Origin: Bondarzewia mesenterica | Lineage: Eukaryota; Basidiomycota; Agaricomycetes; Russulales; Bondarzewiaceae | Assembly (NCBI GenBank): GCA_004802705.1 | Contig: SGPL01000066.1 | Coordinates: 25,557 to 89,556, forward strand | DNA length: 64,000 nucleotides | Direction of reading: 5' to 3' | Part shown: positions 23,619 through 36,689 of the stretch, piece by piece | Layout of the letters: each line of letters begins with the position of its first letter | How positions within the stretch are numbered: position 1 is the stretch's first letter | Program-made: the position numbers and the translations under genes | Notes under the pieces: generated by a model | What the model was told of the DNA's origin: nothing | What the model saw: the letters and a program-made list of their open reading frames with translations, nothing else | The model's database searches: none

Positions 23619-25777
23619 ATGATTCAAAATCGATTCCTGATCCTCTTGCCTGTTCTTATACCTCTTTCGGCGACCGTGGTGAGCGCTCAAGGTGGACAGA
23701 CTTGGTGGGTGACATGGACAGCGGGCGTTGACATTTATGGTTCTTACTGACTTACTCTATTACCTTTACTCAGTAACATCACAAACCCGTGCCCGAGCTC
23801 TGCACCTTGTTGCAGTGAGTGTGCATACGCTGATCCTCGAGACGATGATGGATGCTTGATGGTGTTCTCCAGGTTCTTACGGATTCTGTGGAACCGGTGA
23901 AGTGAGCTTGCGCTTTATCCCTCTTGTGAAGCCCCACAAAGTGATACCGTTTTCTACTTCAGTTCTGTCTTGGCGGATGCAACCCGCTTAACTCTCACTC
24001 CCTCGATTCCTGTCGACCCAATCCTATTTGCCAGTCTGCTACTGTGCGTCTTTCTCCCCATTCTTTGAGATGCTGAATAATGATGAATCTGGACTTGCTA
24101 CTTGCAGCACACCTTCGCCGACAACTCCCGCATCTACTCCAACGCATCCAAATTTGATGGCAACGCGACAGAGTACGGTACGCTAGTTCCCTTCGCCCTT
24201 TCACCAGCATTATACTTCTTTGTTCCCATTTTCTTCTCCGCGGTCGCACGATTTTCTATGCCGAGCGCCCATCTTCAGTCATCTCTTCCCCCTTGGACTC
24301 GCCCAAGACTCGCTTATTTCTATGCCGCTCGCTTCTACTCGTGAACTTGTCTTTGATCCGCTGACAACAAAATCTGCTCTTCCCCATTTGTGCTGCACAG
24401 ACTGGGTCGTGAATCAAGGGAATATCATGAACACGAATTCCTCTGGCGGGGAGCTCGTCCTATTGCTCACGGAGTCCAACGGGGGAACTCGACTCTCGTC
24501 TACGCGGTATGTGCACTACGGAACAATCACTACTCGACGTGCGTTTTTTATATACTACTTATTTCTGCCGGCGATTTCAGCTGATCGCTGATATTCTACT
24601 TCGGCTGGCTCTTATTTGGCCCCTCGTACGCTTATGTGCTGATGCACCGACTGCCGGACGGTCCCCATTCTGCTTGTTCCTTGATAATTCCGTGTCATTC
24701 GGCGCACCAGTCAAGACGGGCCGATGGAATGGTGTCGTGATGGCCTTCATCACAATGAGCAACATTAAGGATGAGATAGATTGGGAGTTCCCTGGCGCAA
24801 ACACCACCACGGGACAAACGAACTATTTCTGGCAAGGTAACATTCGTACGTGCCATCCGCACTCACTTTCTCACCCATTGATCTCGAAGACCTTGCCCTT
24901 TCGCACCATGTCGTACGTTCATGACTGATTTCCTTGCTTTCCGGTTACAGCTGCCACTACCGTTGGCGAAACCGAGAACGGATTCACCGATACATTCAGC
25001 AACTATCATGACTACACCGTGCGCGTTTTCCACCTTGTTTCCAATCACGCTATTCTCTGCATCAATACTAAAGCTAATGCCCTACTTCATTGGTCCATAG
25101 ATTAACTGGCAGCCTGATACGCTGACTTTCGCCGTAGACAACAAGACTATGCGCACGGTCAAGAAATCAGACACCATCGATAGCAACGGTGTTGCACATT
25201 TTCCGTCGACGCCCGCGTCGATTCAGCTCAGGTGCGATCCCCCCCCTCCGTGTCTCTCTCCAGCCATTCCAGGTTTTGACATTGTGTGAATTTTTCAAAA
25301 TCTTATATCTCTATTCGCTTTGCCCTCGTCCGTATCTGCCTTTATCAACCGTATATCTATGACGACGGTACGGTACGCGACATCAGTTTGTGGCCTGCTG
25401 GGATCAACACGTCCGCCCCCGGAACCATCCAATGGGCAGGTGGAATGATCAACTGGAATGATCCCGACTACAAATCTGCCGGTACGCGCTTCCTCCTTAC
25501 CTTCCCTTTTTGGTGCTCAAAGGCATGTTGGCCAACAGGCCATTTCTACGCCATGGTCTCGTCCGTCTCGGTTCAATGCGCGGACCCGAGCACGCCGCAA
25601 TCCGACATCACGTCCTACATTTATGGGACCAACTCTTCCACCATGACCCCCAGCGTCTCGTTCTCGAATGAGTCTGTTATGGTCAATGGTGCGCGGGCGA
25701 TGGGCGAAGGTTTGGCGTTCAATGGGCTCGGGTGGTTGGTCATTGCGGGGGTGATGGGCATTGTTGGCTTCCTCTGA
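23619..25777 (+). CDS. GPI-anchored GH16 cell-wall enzyme, CRH-like chitin-glucan transglycosylase
   Basis: Likely links chitin to beta-glucan or remodels glucan at the wall. Eleven exons: 23619-23704, 23774-23814, 23873-23901, 23963-24043, 24108-24177, 24401-24538, 24711-24845, 24951-25018, 25101-25231, 25387-25481, 25539-25777. They total 1113 nt, or 370 residues. Residues 1-23 form a signal peptide. Next is a short Cys-rich module (CNITNPCPSSAPCC, GFCGT, LGGCNPL) as in CRH proteins. The GH16 catalytic motif is DEIDWEF (ExDxE), followed by QTNYFWQGNIP and INWQPDTLTFAVDN. The C-terminus has several N-glycosylation sites and a hydrophobic tail (GLGWLVIAGVMGIVGFL) for GPI anchoring. All parts are present, so it is probably active. 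The Cys-rich and GH16 parts come from separate small exons. Confidence 0.9.
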
Positions 25778-26633
25778 GCACCCTGACCTGGTCTGTGATA
25801 ACTTGACTGTCTGCGTTCATGCTTTATCGGACTCACGCAGATCAGAGCCATTCTTGTGTGTCGGATTGAATTTTGTTTTTCTTAATTAATTGAATGTTGA
25901 GAATGATGTGCTCCAGTATTGTAGCTCCCGAAGAATGTCGTTCGCGCGTCAGACAGGCCTGCGAATGTCTATGCAAGCATACCTATACGTACTCAAACTT
26001 CGAAGTATTTCGGCATTGTTTGTACAAGGTTCGCAACATTCCGAGAGATTCCAAGCCGCCGGCGCATTTTGAGCTTTTTTTTTTTTTGGGGGGGGGGGGG
26101 GTTACACACCGTGGTTTGTCTTCGATGCGCCATATTTACCAAGTAAGTGACTTTACTGAATCTTAGGTATCACTGTGATTTCTCTATTCCCGTTATCTTT
26201 CATTTCCAGGTCGCACCTGCATATGCCAGGTGCCTACGGCAGTTTCTCCTCTTCTCTTGAATAGAGTCTTGATTCTTGTTCTCTTGCGCAATTTGGAAAG
26301 CTCTATGTAGTGTGATCCGACTTAGCGGTTACACCATCTCGTCTCACATGGAACATATTAGTATTAGCTGGAGATCGGAGAGAGAATGAAAGCAAAAAGA
26401 GGTCCGGCGAAGCCGAAGAGGCACGTGGAAAGAAAAGAAGAGGTCACGAGAGGTCACGCCAGCGGCCAACCAGTAGTTTCTTCATCGCCCCCACCTGCCC
26501 TCGCCTTCATGCTGCTCATCTGCTCTTGCTAACATTGTATCTGCGTTTAGAGGCTTCAAATAGACTTCACATAGAATTTGCCGTAAATTTTCGCTAACAT
26601 CTTATATAGATCGGCCCAATATCGATACCCGTA
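25778..26633. other. Intergenic region containing a T13-G14 homopolymer
   Basis: A run of 13 T followed by 14 G occupies 26075-26101. The remainder should hold the 3' UTR of the GH16 gene and the promoter of the methyltransferase gene. No other gene is visible. Confidence 0.5.
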
Positions 26634-27908
26634 ATGACAGTCACCAAGCATCCGATTTTGCCTCCAACAATCGCCCTTCCACCTATTGACAAAATTCACG
26701 CTGCACCCATCGCGAAGCTTTTCGATTGCGTATGCTACCTGCGTCTATTATACAACCCCGAAGTTCGTGGTTCGCGTCGCGTCAAGCGCGTCAAGACCCT
26801 CACGCCTGCCAGCATATCATCGTATGAAGCGACCGGTGCAGTGAGGGATGAAGAGCTGGAACTTCTGCGATCGGACAAGTTCGAACGGTCTTATGCGATT
26901 CGTTGGCTCACAGCTCTCATTGCGCAGATCGAGTTTTTGGAACTTGATTCTTCCCTCCCCGACCACAGCGATGACGCCCCTCATGAACCCACTTGGGAGT
27001 CTGTCATACAGACCGCTGCTTCGATACTCGCGATTTGCGCCGGATCTTCTGCTTCTGGTTCCCTTACGCGCTCATTGAGGCTGGGGGGTGGCGCAAGATC
27101 GAGAGAGGTGGTGGTGCAGCTGACGGACGCGCCGTTAGAAAACCACGATTTTGGGACGGTCGGAGTGCAGACCTGGGGGAGCGCTTGTGTGATGGCGGAG
27201 ATGGTTGTCGACATGCCGGGTCATTTTGGCTTGGATTTCGCCTGGGGCAAAGGCGAGGGCATCAATGTTGACTCGGGGTCTGAGAACGTGCTGAGGTTGC
27301 TCGAGCTGGGTGCCGGGACTGGGCTCGTCAGCTTGACGTTGGGCAAATTCTTCCAAGGACAAGCACCACAATGCGCAGTAGATATTATCGCATCCGACTT
27401 TCATCCGTCTGTTCTCGCAAACCTCCGGACGAATATCGCCGCCAATTTTCTACCCTCTTCCTCTGCTTCCCGCTCAATAACGCTCTCAGCCGGCCGACTG
27501 GACTGGTCCGACGCAATGACTTCGGAGCTGCTTCCTGCGCCATTCGACAAACCCTTCGACATCATCTTTGGCGCTGATGTCATCTACGAAGTCGACCATG
27601 CTCTGTGGATCAAAGAATGTCTTAAGAAATTGCTTAAAAGGCCGTCGCCATCCCCCACGTTTGCGAACGTTTGCGGAGACATTATTCCCCCGCCTCGATT
27701 TCATTTGATGACCCCCCTGCGCCCTACCCATTCATTGGAGTCGAGCACTATCGAGTCAGTTTTCCCGCATCTCGAACATATTTGCGGCCTTAGCGATCAA
27801 GCTCCGACGCTCTGCATATCGTGCAAAGAGACCATTCTTTGCGAGGCCGAACCAGGTGTTGCTGGTGAGGTGGAATATGCTTATTACATCATTGAGTGGA
27901 CGATTTGA
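26634..27908 (+). CDS. Methyltransf_16-type S-adenosylmethionine-dependent methyltransferase, intronless
   Basis: A 424-residue single-exon protein. Residues 1-110 form an alpha-helical N-terminal part (FDCVCYLRLLYN). The AdoMet fold follows: the pre-motif FGTVGVQTWGSACVMAE, motif I LLELGAGTGLVSLTLG, motif II DIIASDFHPSVLANLRTNIA, the acidic RLDWSD, and the post-I segment FDIIFGADVIYEVDHALWI. This order is that of the METTL21/EFM-type protein lysine methyltransferases (Methyltransf_16). Members of the family often modify elongation factors or chaperones, but the target here cannot be told from sequence. Being intronless is unusual beside multi-exon neighbours and could reflect retroposition, though no poly-A trace is seen. 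It is convergent with the next gene, about 200 bp away. Confidence 0.85.
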   Translation: MTVTKHPILPPTIALPPIDKIHAAPIAKLFDCVCYLRLLYNPEVRGSRRVKRVKTLTPASISSYEATGAVRDEELELLRSDKFERSYAIRWLTALIAQIEFLELDSSLPDHSDDAPHEPTWESVIQTAASILAICAGSSASGSLTRSLRLGGGARSREVVVQLTDAPLENHDFGTVGVQTWGSACVMAEMVVDMPGHFGLDFAWGKGEGINVDSGSENVLRLLELGAGTGLVSLTLGKFFQGQAPQCAVDIIASDFHPSVLANLRTNIAANFLPSSSASRSITLSAGRLDWSDAMTSELLPAPFDKPFDIIFGADVIYEVDHALWIKECLKKLLKRPSPSPTFANVCGDIIPPPRFHLMTPLRPTHSLESSTIESVFPHLEHICGLSDQAPTLCISCKETILCEAEPGVAGEVEYAYYIIEWTI

Positions 27909-28108
27909 ATTTCGGTTTTGGGATGATACTGAAAAAAGTGGACGGTCGTGAACTTTACCTTTTGGTTTTGGGCAGCGGAGGGTATATCATTGCATGATTA
28001 CGGCTCACAAAGCGAATTTTAGATGGGTATACAGAATTATGCATATTCATGGTGATAAATACATCGACATTGTCCAAAAGCAAAGAAAGAAGGGAGAGAA
28101 AAGGAATT

Positions 28109-31100
28109 CTACCCTGTGAACAACTGTTCCGCTTCACCCAAAATCCCTTCATCCTCATCTCCACCAAATGCCTCTCTAAACTCCTCCATCAACTCGTTCG
28201 TCTCTTGCGTCACTTCTCTCAAGGCCCGTGAAGCCGTCCATGATTTCAGGTTGCTCACTTCGTCCGCATCATTGTCCGCATCGCCGTCAAGCCCCGGTAG
28301 CAATGTCGGATAGCACATCAAATGCTGTACCACCCTAATCCGCCGATACGTTGCTCGCACCAACGAGACAGATTTGATTGTAGTCGATTTAGTCATGGTG
28401 AGGCGCATGCGCCCTCCGCTGGGGGATATGGAGCGCCGGAACGGGTCGGTATTATGGACGGGGCCCAGATGCACGATCTTAGGCCCGGCAAACTCATGTC
28501 CCCCAGGTGAGACGGGACTTCTAGCGTAACCGGGCTGTCTTTCTGCTGGCCTTTGCGGCGTCGAAGGCAAGGACAGCAGATCGCCCGCGGGGAACGAAGG
28601 TAAAGCCGTCAGCATTGGGGAATTCTCTGGTGACGGTCCAGTAGACCAATGTCCGGACCCCCTGCGCGGTTTCGAGAAGACCGAGGAGAATGACAATCGG
28701 CTACTGATGGGACGATATTGGTTCTGCAGGTCCTGGCCGAGGACAGCGACTTTCTCTTGCATGAGGATGCGAAGCTGTAGGAGAAGTGGACAACGATAGA
28801 GGGAGAGAAACTCTAGCGTCGACCAAAGCAAATAGTCGATGATGCGCGGTTGGGAAAAGGGCGATTTAGTAGGCGATGCATTGCGGGATCCCAGTGGTGT
28901 GGAAGGATTGATATCGTCAAGACCAGTTGGATGAAGACCCTTAGGCAGATGCAGAGGCGATGGTGGTTCCGAAACGTCTTGTGATGACAGGGCGAACGCA
29001 GCATCTCCATCCGACAAAAGAGACTTCAAAAATGTGCCAATCTGGATCCAGATCCCAGGAACACTGTGAGAAAGATCGTTTCCGGCCCTGATGACTATAA
29101 TTTTGAGGATTTGCAGAGATACAGAGATTGTCATGGCAGATGCAGCCCGGGACGATGTATTGTGCGTTTCCTGTGATTTGGTGCGTTCCAACGGCACGGA
29201 AGAACGATTCGACTCCCGCAACGTGACTGTTCGTCGACAAGCCTGCATGACAAGGGACAAGAGTCTGACCCATGCTCTCCTAGGAGCATCACGAGAAGAC
29301 GCGTCCGTCCAGAAGTTTTTCCGGATGGTATCTGGAGTGGAAGGTAAAACCAACACCAGTGGAAAGATGATTCCAGCCATATATTCATATGAAAGAGCTC
29401 GTTTCTTCAACTCTTCGATGATGTCAACACCGGATAGGAATATTGCTTGACTGAGCAATTTTATAAGTGCTGGCCTAAGGGGAAGGGAGAATAGGAGATT
29501 CTCAGAAGCAGCAAGTTCACATGCTTCAAGGCCTGCGACACAGTATTGCGAGACCACTAGCCGAGAGAAAGATGGTTCTTTGGCATAGAAAGGCATTGCT
29601 GCCAGGCTCGTTATAGCACTCAGCACGCCAGAGAAATCAGTTGTCGACGCGTAGGCCTTGAAGACGGGAGCAAGCTCAGTGAGAAAAGCAAGAACGTGTT
29701 TGACCCGCAAGGACTCCTTGCGAACCAGTGAGGTCCTTGTATACTCTAAAAGGAACGCAGCGGCGCGGTCGCTGTTCCCATCTTTGAGCATATGTTTGAC
29801 CAGCTCAATGACTCGATGATGTGTAGAAGAGCCGAGATGTCCCCCTGACCCAGTGAAGGCAACTACAAGCGACAAATAATCCAATCGCATTTCTGCCAGA
29901 TCACTCGGTTCCTTCGATTTGCCATGCAAGTCGTTAGACAGCGACAGCTTTTGAGACCACACTTCATAACTGAAGTCATTCGAAGGACGTATTTGAGCAG
30001 CTTCTGGAATTTTTGTCCTTCCAGCGCTCCGTGTGAGGAAGATAATGCTGAGGGCATCCACACCCTCGTAAAGTACCTTCCGCGAAGATGGCGAAGCATC
30101 ATAGAGTTTTGGGACCATGTATCGCAGAAGGCGCAGGAAGTTCTGAGCGCGTCGGATGGTAGGATTGTGGCCTATAACTGTGAGGAAAAGTCGAACCAGG
30201 TCATCGAGAGCCAAATGGCCACCCTCATATTGCTCAGGAAGGGCAACATCGACTTGATGGCTGTTCTGCCCGGTTCCACGTCTCAGCAATGACAAAAAAC
30301 GCCTGCGGTTTGTCTTCCGCAGTGTTGACGAGCAACGCCTCGCGCTCTTGAACTTTGTTTAAGTCATGGATCCCGGCTGAGTCTGGAGCGAATTGTGAGG
30401 CGTTGTCCTTCAATGTAGAGAGCAAGGAATATATATGGTTTGCCATCCAGGGTCCATCAACTCCGGGGAGAACTGCGACATGGGACTCGACGTCTAGACT
30501 CTGAAAGATAAACGCTTCCTGGTGGAGGGCATAGAACCGACTGGCGGCGTATTCAATTGCTGCACGAATGCCTTGATTGAGTTCAGATTCTGCGTAGACT
30601 TTAAGAACAGCGGGCATGAAGATGGTGTAGCCACCTCCCGATGTGAACATGCGGCGGAATCTGGTGCTGGCAACCATGAAAGCTGGCGAATGATCAGCGA
30701 TACACCTAGTATAAATTCATACACCCAGCTCACCTATGAGAACCTGACTCACAACCCCTATATCGTCGCCGTGGGCCAACAAACACCGGTTCAAGCCATC
30801 CGCCAGGACGGCAAATTCACCTCGATCATTCAGGTGACGTGGCATAGAGCGAAAAATTTGCGCGACGAGAAGAATGTAACTGCGTGCTAGTATGAGAGAC
30901 AATGGCGCCAACTTTGCATTCGCATTATTTGACGTGTGTCGAGCTTTCTCCTTTCGAGGCACGAGATTGTTCAAATCAGGTGGTACAGAATCCACAGCAT
31001 CGTCTGACAATGGAAGAATGAGGAGTGACATGGATTTCCTGACGGCCTGTACGTCTCCAGGGTTTCGCTTGAGCATGCTCAAGAGAAACATGTTTTGAGC

Positions 31101-34100
31101 AATTCGAATCATCGTGATTTGCGCCAGATGGAGAGGCACCCCTGGTTCAACTTGCGTCCTGGAATCAAGCAGACCTCTGGGAAACATTGGACCAGGGGGA
31201 GCAGATGGCGGAAACCAGAGAGCCCCAGAAGGAATCAGAAACATCTCCAACTTGGCTCGCCGTATTTCCTTGAGAGACATGTCGCTGACTTGGTTCACAA
31301 GTTTGGACAAGACAGGAACAGAATACGCGAATTCCCTTAGAGCTGTCGACGCCTCCAGCTTAGCAGTATATTTGAGGAATCCCGTGATATGATTGAAGAG
31401 ATAATGTGCCATGGCTGGAGGAAGTTGTCGTTGAATGTGTAAGAGCGCTCGAAGTGTTGATATTGCAGAGGCTATATTGTCACCCCCTTCGGAGAGTGAA
31501 TCAAGAATGGGTCGAGAGAGTAACGTCGGATCTTCTCGCATGAAGTCGACGATTGTGTTTCGCGCTGCCGTAGCAACGGCGTAATCTGAATCGAATACCA
31601 GATTGGCTAGGTCGGGGAGAACCGAGGCTAGAGGTGGTACAAAGATGGCACGGCGTTTGACACTGTTATAAGAACTGTTGGCTCTGCCAAGTTCGATTTC
31701 CGCGGACTCGGAGGGAGATGAAGGAGTCCAATCCAAGGGCGATGGGCTACGTGGCGTGGACGCCCCGCCTCCCTCTAAGCGTTCCAACTGCAAGCTCGGA
31801 AGCAAAGACATGGGAGTCTTGATCCACCGGGTTTGCTGATCCACAGGTTTAGTGTCATCGCCCCATCCTATCTCCAGTAGCCGTCTCCGCAGTTCAAGGG
31901 GAAGCACGACGCCGTTAGAATCTTTTATTTCATCCGCGTCATCTTCAAGAATGAACAGACTGGAGCCAATATCTGTTGCGACGAAAGAGATTGGTCCTCT
32001 CGCGAGTTTGAATGGCCGGCGGTGATGTTTATCGGTGATGTATTTCTGCGACAGAAGTTGGAAACGCCAGCTAGAAAGTGTGCTAAACCTTCTTGTTGCT
32101 TGTAGTCGAACCAAGCTTTCGGGACTAGATGGATCAAAAAAAAAAAAGTGAGGAGTGGATATGGGTCAGGGCCTTATGGGGGGATGACTTACCTGTACAT
32201 ATCATCCCGTATTAGCTGGAGGAGACTAGAAGAGCTTTTCTCCGCGCCCTGCATGATGAGAAATGTCGCCTGCATGACAGCTGCGTAAGGTTAGAGGGAA
32301 TGAAATCTCGAAGGTGACGTACTGATGCTTGAATCTCGGTTTCATGGCTATCTAGGCAATCCCTCCAGAGCACAGGGCTCAACCGCAGATGATTGTCGAG
32401 ATTCAGCAATCCAGAGACGGCCACTAATAGTCTCAAAGCGTTTCTCAATAAGCCTTTCGAGTAGGACTCGAACATGCGTGCACGATCCGACAGACGTGCA
32501 AAAAAGCCAGCATTCTTGTTGGTGATCGACGTTACAGGCGATGGGCCTTCTGCCGCCACAGAAGCAGACAAAGCAAATATGCTAGCACGCTACGGAACAA
32601 TTTCAATTGAGTTTGCGATATTTCTGACAAAGGGAATTGGAGAACGTGGACCTTCGGTGCAACACGCCCTTTCTCTTGCGCACCGGCATAGAGACTAGCC
32701 AGCTTACTGATTATTGCTGAAGTATCTTCATCTTCAGGACCAGAGAAAATTTGTTTGTCATCGACAACCCATGACACAACACGAAGGAGCCAACGAGCTC
32801 TGAAAGAGTTTAGAAATGTTCTGAGTTGACCGCTTCTTTCACAAGAAGAAAAGACGCACGGTTTGAGAGAGCGTAAAAGTAGGCGAATCTCAAACAACAG
32901 TACGCATAGGACAATTCGCTGGGCCTCTGGTACTAGAATCGTCCGTTCCTACAAGCCCATATTTGTCAAAAGCAAGCCATGCCAGCACGTCGTGCTCACC
33001 TTTGCTTCTATAAGAACACCGATTTGATGATCTAACGCAAAGAAGAACCCCGTCTGAGCCGCGAAGGCCTGATCCTGTATGTGATATGGCACAGATGAAT
33101 ACTGCATATGCATGCAGATCGTTTCAATGGTCCTCACTGGTGAACTGTCCCTCCCACGCGAGATAGCCTGCACATACGCAATTAATTCCGTCAGAATGAC
33201 GAGCTGACCAATCCTGATCTTGCCCCACACAGGACCCTCTCTGCCTTGACTGGCCTGTTTCGCGGGTTTACTATCGCTCATAAGGGCCACGAGCAACATC
33301 TCCACGTCCCTTATCCAGAAATTAGGGAGGAAACGGGTTAGTACAGCGATGATTCGAAGTTGATTAATGATTGTTGCGTCCTTGGTTGCAGCGGCACAGG
33401 CGAAGAGAGGTTTGTAGAAAAGTTTGGGGTACATCTGAGAAATAGTATCAAGGAGCTCCGTTACCTGCGAGGACGGGTAGCTTGGCGGATCTTTCGTCAG
33501 TCGCTAAGTGATGTGCAAAATGATTTTCATGTTTCTTCTCCCTGTAATTCGTGCGGGGAAACACTCACGTCGTTGAGGAGCGGTATAAAAAAGGCCGTCA
33601 TTGGGGTTCTCAGGTCATCCGGGAACTCCTCTACCAATGCCGTTAAGACAGCGAGAACAGATGGCCAACTGTCGGTTTCCACCTTCAAGCCCATTGTCAA
33701 AAAAAAAATCCTAGATCATTTGTCCAGGGGTATTGGCTTACTATGTGCTGCAAACCTTTCTCGAACGCATACTTCCAATGACCGCCCTGAGCATACCAGT
33801 TCTGGATCAGTGTCTTTGATTCATCTTGCTCCCGTGTCCCATCTAGGCAGAAGATATTCAAGACGACCACGACGATTAACGCTCTAGCCTCGCCAATGTC
33901 TGCTTGATCGATGGAATCCGCCTCTGGTATGATGCAAGTTTGAAGCAGGCGAATGATAATATCGACATTCTGCACGGGTTTGATAGTTGCGTCGAAAGGC
34001 CGGAAAAAAGAGAGCAGTGAATGCGTGAAATGGCTGAGCTTCCGGACATATAAGGATGTCAAAGAGTGCGGATGTGAGATCGGCACTTTTGCAGGCCAGT

Positions 34101-35812
34101 ATTCCTGTCGAATGTGTAAACTTCGAGCGATTACAACAATTGAATTCACAAGTAAACGACATACATCTATTAGGTAGCGTAAGGCCCATCGTCGATTGGA
34201 TTCTATATCATTCTCGAGACAAGCAGAGAGAGCGAGCACTGCTGCACAATCTCTGATCGATTGAGCATTCTCCCTTGTGAATGTGACATTGTACTCAGTC
34301 TCAACAAGCGCTTCGTCAAGATCACCAGCAGAACCGACTAGGACACCAGCTATGAGTTCCCGAAGATACTGTACTTCCTCATGAGCATCTGTTTGTTGCG
34401 ACAAGGAGACAAGGAGTGAGAACATCTGTTGAAGCAAGGTCTGAAGTACAATGGGAGAGTCGACCTTGAAAGGTCTCCGTGGAGTGAATAGAAAGGAAGA
34501 GAAAATTCCAAGGAGCCTCATTCGAATAGGCTTTGATAAGGAGTCAGCGAGCGCGGCTTTACAACACCAAAGACATCGATCGAGGTCTGCCTGTGTGTAA
34601 TTTATCAAAACTGACTCTGACGAAAATCGGAAAGCAACGAACCGCACTAGACGATGCTACCCATGTCTTCGCGGCGACTTCAAAAGCCTCTATAGAGATC
34701 ATACGCTCTGCCTCGACTTGGGTACCCGAAATAGGCTTCAGGAAGGGAATAAGGAGCGTCGACAGAACTTGTGTCTCGTGAGGAAGATGGTTGGTAGTAT
34801 TCTGCCATGTCGATGAGATAGATGCGTATCGAGACAAAACTGAGCTCAGAGCTGTAATGCTAGGTGTCGCGCGTGAAGATGAATTCATAGACTGCATTGA
34901 GGGCGGTCGGCGCATTCCCCGTTTGTTGAGCATATTCGTCGACACACCGGTGGTGCTGCTATTGGCGCTCGAAAGACCTAGGACTGAATTACTGCTCATG
35001 AAGGTAAGATTGAACGTTCCCGGAGAGATCTCTCGGTCAGGTTTATGTCCCTTCTGCTCCCCAAAGCGTGCAAGCCAGCATGCATCCAATACATCCTTAG
35101 CAAACCTTTCTGCGTGATCTTCCGAGGCTTCCTGAGCATGTTCCACGACTTGCTTGAATCCCAGCCTCCCAATTCTGAACTGTTTAGGCGTACCGGGACG
35201 TGACGGAGCTGCGAAGGCAGGGGATGGAGCGGCAGGTGTTGAGGAACGGGATAATGGACGCGAGCTGGATGGTAGGACATGCTGTCGCAAATGATCCCAA
35301 CGTCGTTTTGACGGTGAAGGAGGCTCCTCCTTAATCTCCGCAGACGACTCCGTCAATGCAGAGAGCAATGACGGTTTCTTCACTGGTCGACGTCGTCCTG
35401 ACGAAATCGAAGATGACCGATTGGTAGCGCTTGGCAAAGTACTTGATGCTGGTTTCGGTGACAACGTCCTATCCTCTCCAGATGTCGAAGTCGGTGAATC
35501 TGTCAATGGTACACCCGTCCAAACCTCGCTGCCTGCTCGAGATACAGCTGTTGGCGGACTGTCGGAGAATGGATCCGTATAATCCTCGTCGATAGCCCGA
35601 GGCTTCTCTATGAAACTGAAATCCAACTTTGCGGAAGGAGTTGGTGCACGGACTCGGGAGTTATACGAAATGTCGTTTGAGCCAGATTTCGAGTTGTCCA
35701 GTGAGCTTTTCTCAGAGCTGCCAATTTCTGAGATGGAGTCGAAAGAAAAGAGGCGTTTGGGGAAGTGTCGACCTCCGGATGACTTCTTTTTCTGTTCATC
35801 TCGGGGTGCCAT
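28109..35812 (-). CDS. Very large helical-repeat-like hypothetical protein (about 2,300-2,400 aa)
   Basis: A multi-exon minus-strand gene. Exon 1 is 35812-34643 (390 codons, phase 0) and exon 2 is 34590-33742 (283 codons, phase 0). Further coding blocks lie in 33.7-32.9, 32.9-32.2, 32.1-30.7, 30.7-30.2 and 30.3-28.1 kb, ending at the stop at 28109. Residues 1-200 are Ser/Pro-rich and disordered. Short ordered motifs follow (RRWDHLRQHVLP, FKQVVEHAQE). The remainder is Leu-rich amphipathic helices without transmembrane or catalytic motifs, as in HEAT/ARM scaffolds. The C-terminus is acidic (EEFREAFGGDEDEGILGE). The layout reminds me of fungal proteins assigned to the UNC80 C-terminal family, but I cannot confirm this. 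No frameshift or stop was noticed, so the gene appears intact. Confidence 0.75.
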
Positions 35813-35924
35813 AGTTCACTGGAACGAAGCTCGCCAAGGGTGTTCGCCTCGAGTCTTCGAAAGTTTAGAGGGTATGTGAGAAATGGTGAGCAAGACTCAA
35901 AGACTGGCAGTGCGCACTGCACTG

Positions 35925-36360
35925 CGCAGCCGTCACCTCGTCACACGGCAGACAGAGGCCTACATGTAGGTGTGACATAGTGATGCCATATTCATTGCCG
36001 TTTTGTAACAAAGTAAATGGCAGCGATCTGGTAACAAATGCACTCACACAGTAAAAATATTCCAGTGAACAAGTAGAGGCGACGCAGCCATATAAAATTG
36101 TTTAGAATTTGTTGAGGTCCAACACTCATATTGACCAATCACATCAGCCAGATCGAGGCTATTTTACCCTGGAAAAGCTTAAACAAAAGAATGGCTGCGT
36201 CGCCCTTAATTGTCTATTTACGCAGTTTTACCATGTGAAAGGATTTGTTGCCGGATTGCTTCCATTTATTTTGTTACAAAATGGAAACGAATCTTTTATC
36301 ACTATGTCACATCTACATATCGGGAGATATCGGGTCCCGTCTGCCGTGTCAGTGCCTGGT
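35925..36360. repeat. Imperfect foldback (inverted repeat) element
   Basis: The left arm, read on the minus strand from 36091 down to about 35925, matches the right arm read on the plus strand from 36190 to about 36360. Shared blocks: ATGGCTGCGTCGCC, TTGTTACAAAA.GG.AA.GAAT, ATCACTATGTCACA.CTACAT and GTCTGCCGTGT. The spacer is 98 nt (36092-36189). The arms are roughly 160 nt with many mismatches and small indels. It sits just upstream of the large gene's start codon and marks the edge of the repeat island. Confidence 0.75.
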
Positions 36361-36689
36361 CACTGGTCATTACGTATACTTAAGGAAGCGGTTTCTTCTA
36401 AACTTGTTCCTTGCGCAATGCGCATTGCAAGGCCAAGGCTACTCATTGATCGACAGAAAGATTTTTTTTTCCTTAGGCGTGCTTGATCAACGTCAACATT
36501 GAAATGCTGACACCCATAGAGAAGATTAAAGAATTGCTAGTAGTACACACTTAGGTCGGTCGCGTGTGTCATAGTGATAACATGGTCCTTTATGTCAGAA
36601 AATCCTAATTTAGATTATAACACATTATAAGGCATGATAATGCCTTAATAAATGGGCTACACTATAAGTTATTATCATGAAAGAGTTCA

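Noticed and set aside
26075..26101. T13-G14 run as a retroposition poly-A tail for the methyltransferase
   Set aside because: It is 5' of the gene on the coding strand and contains a G run, so it does not fit a retroposed poly-A tail.
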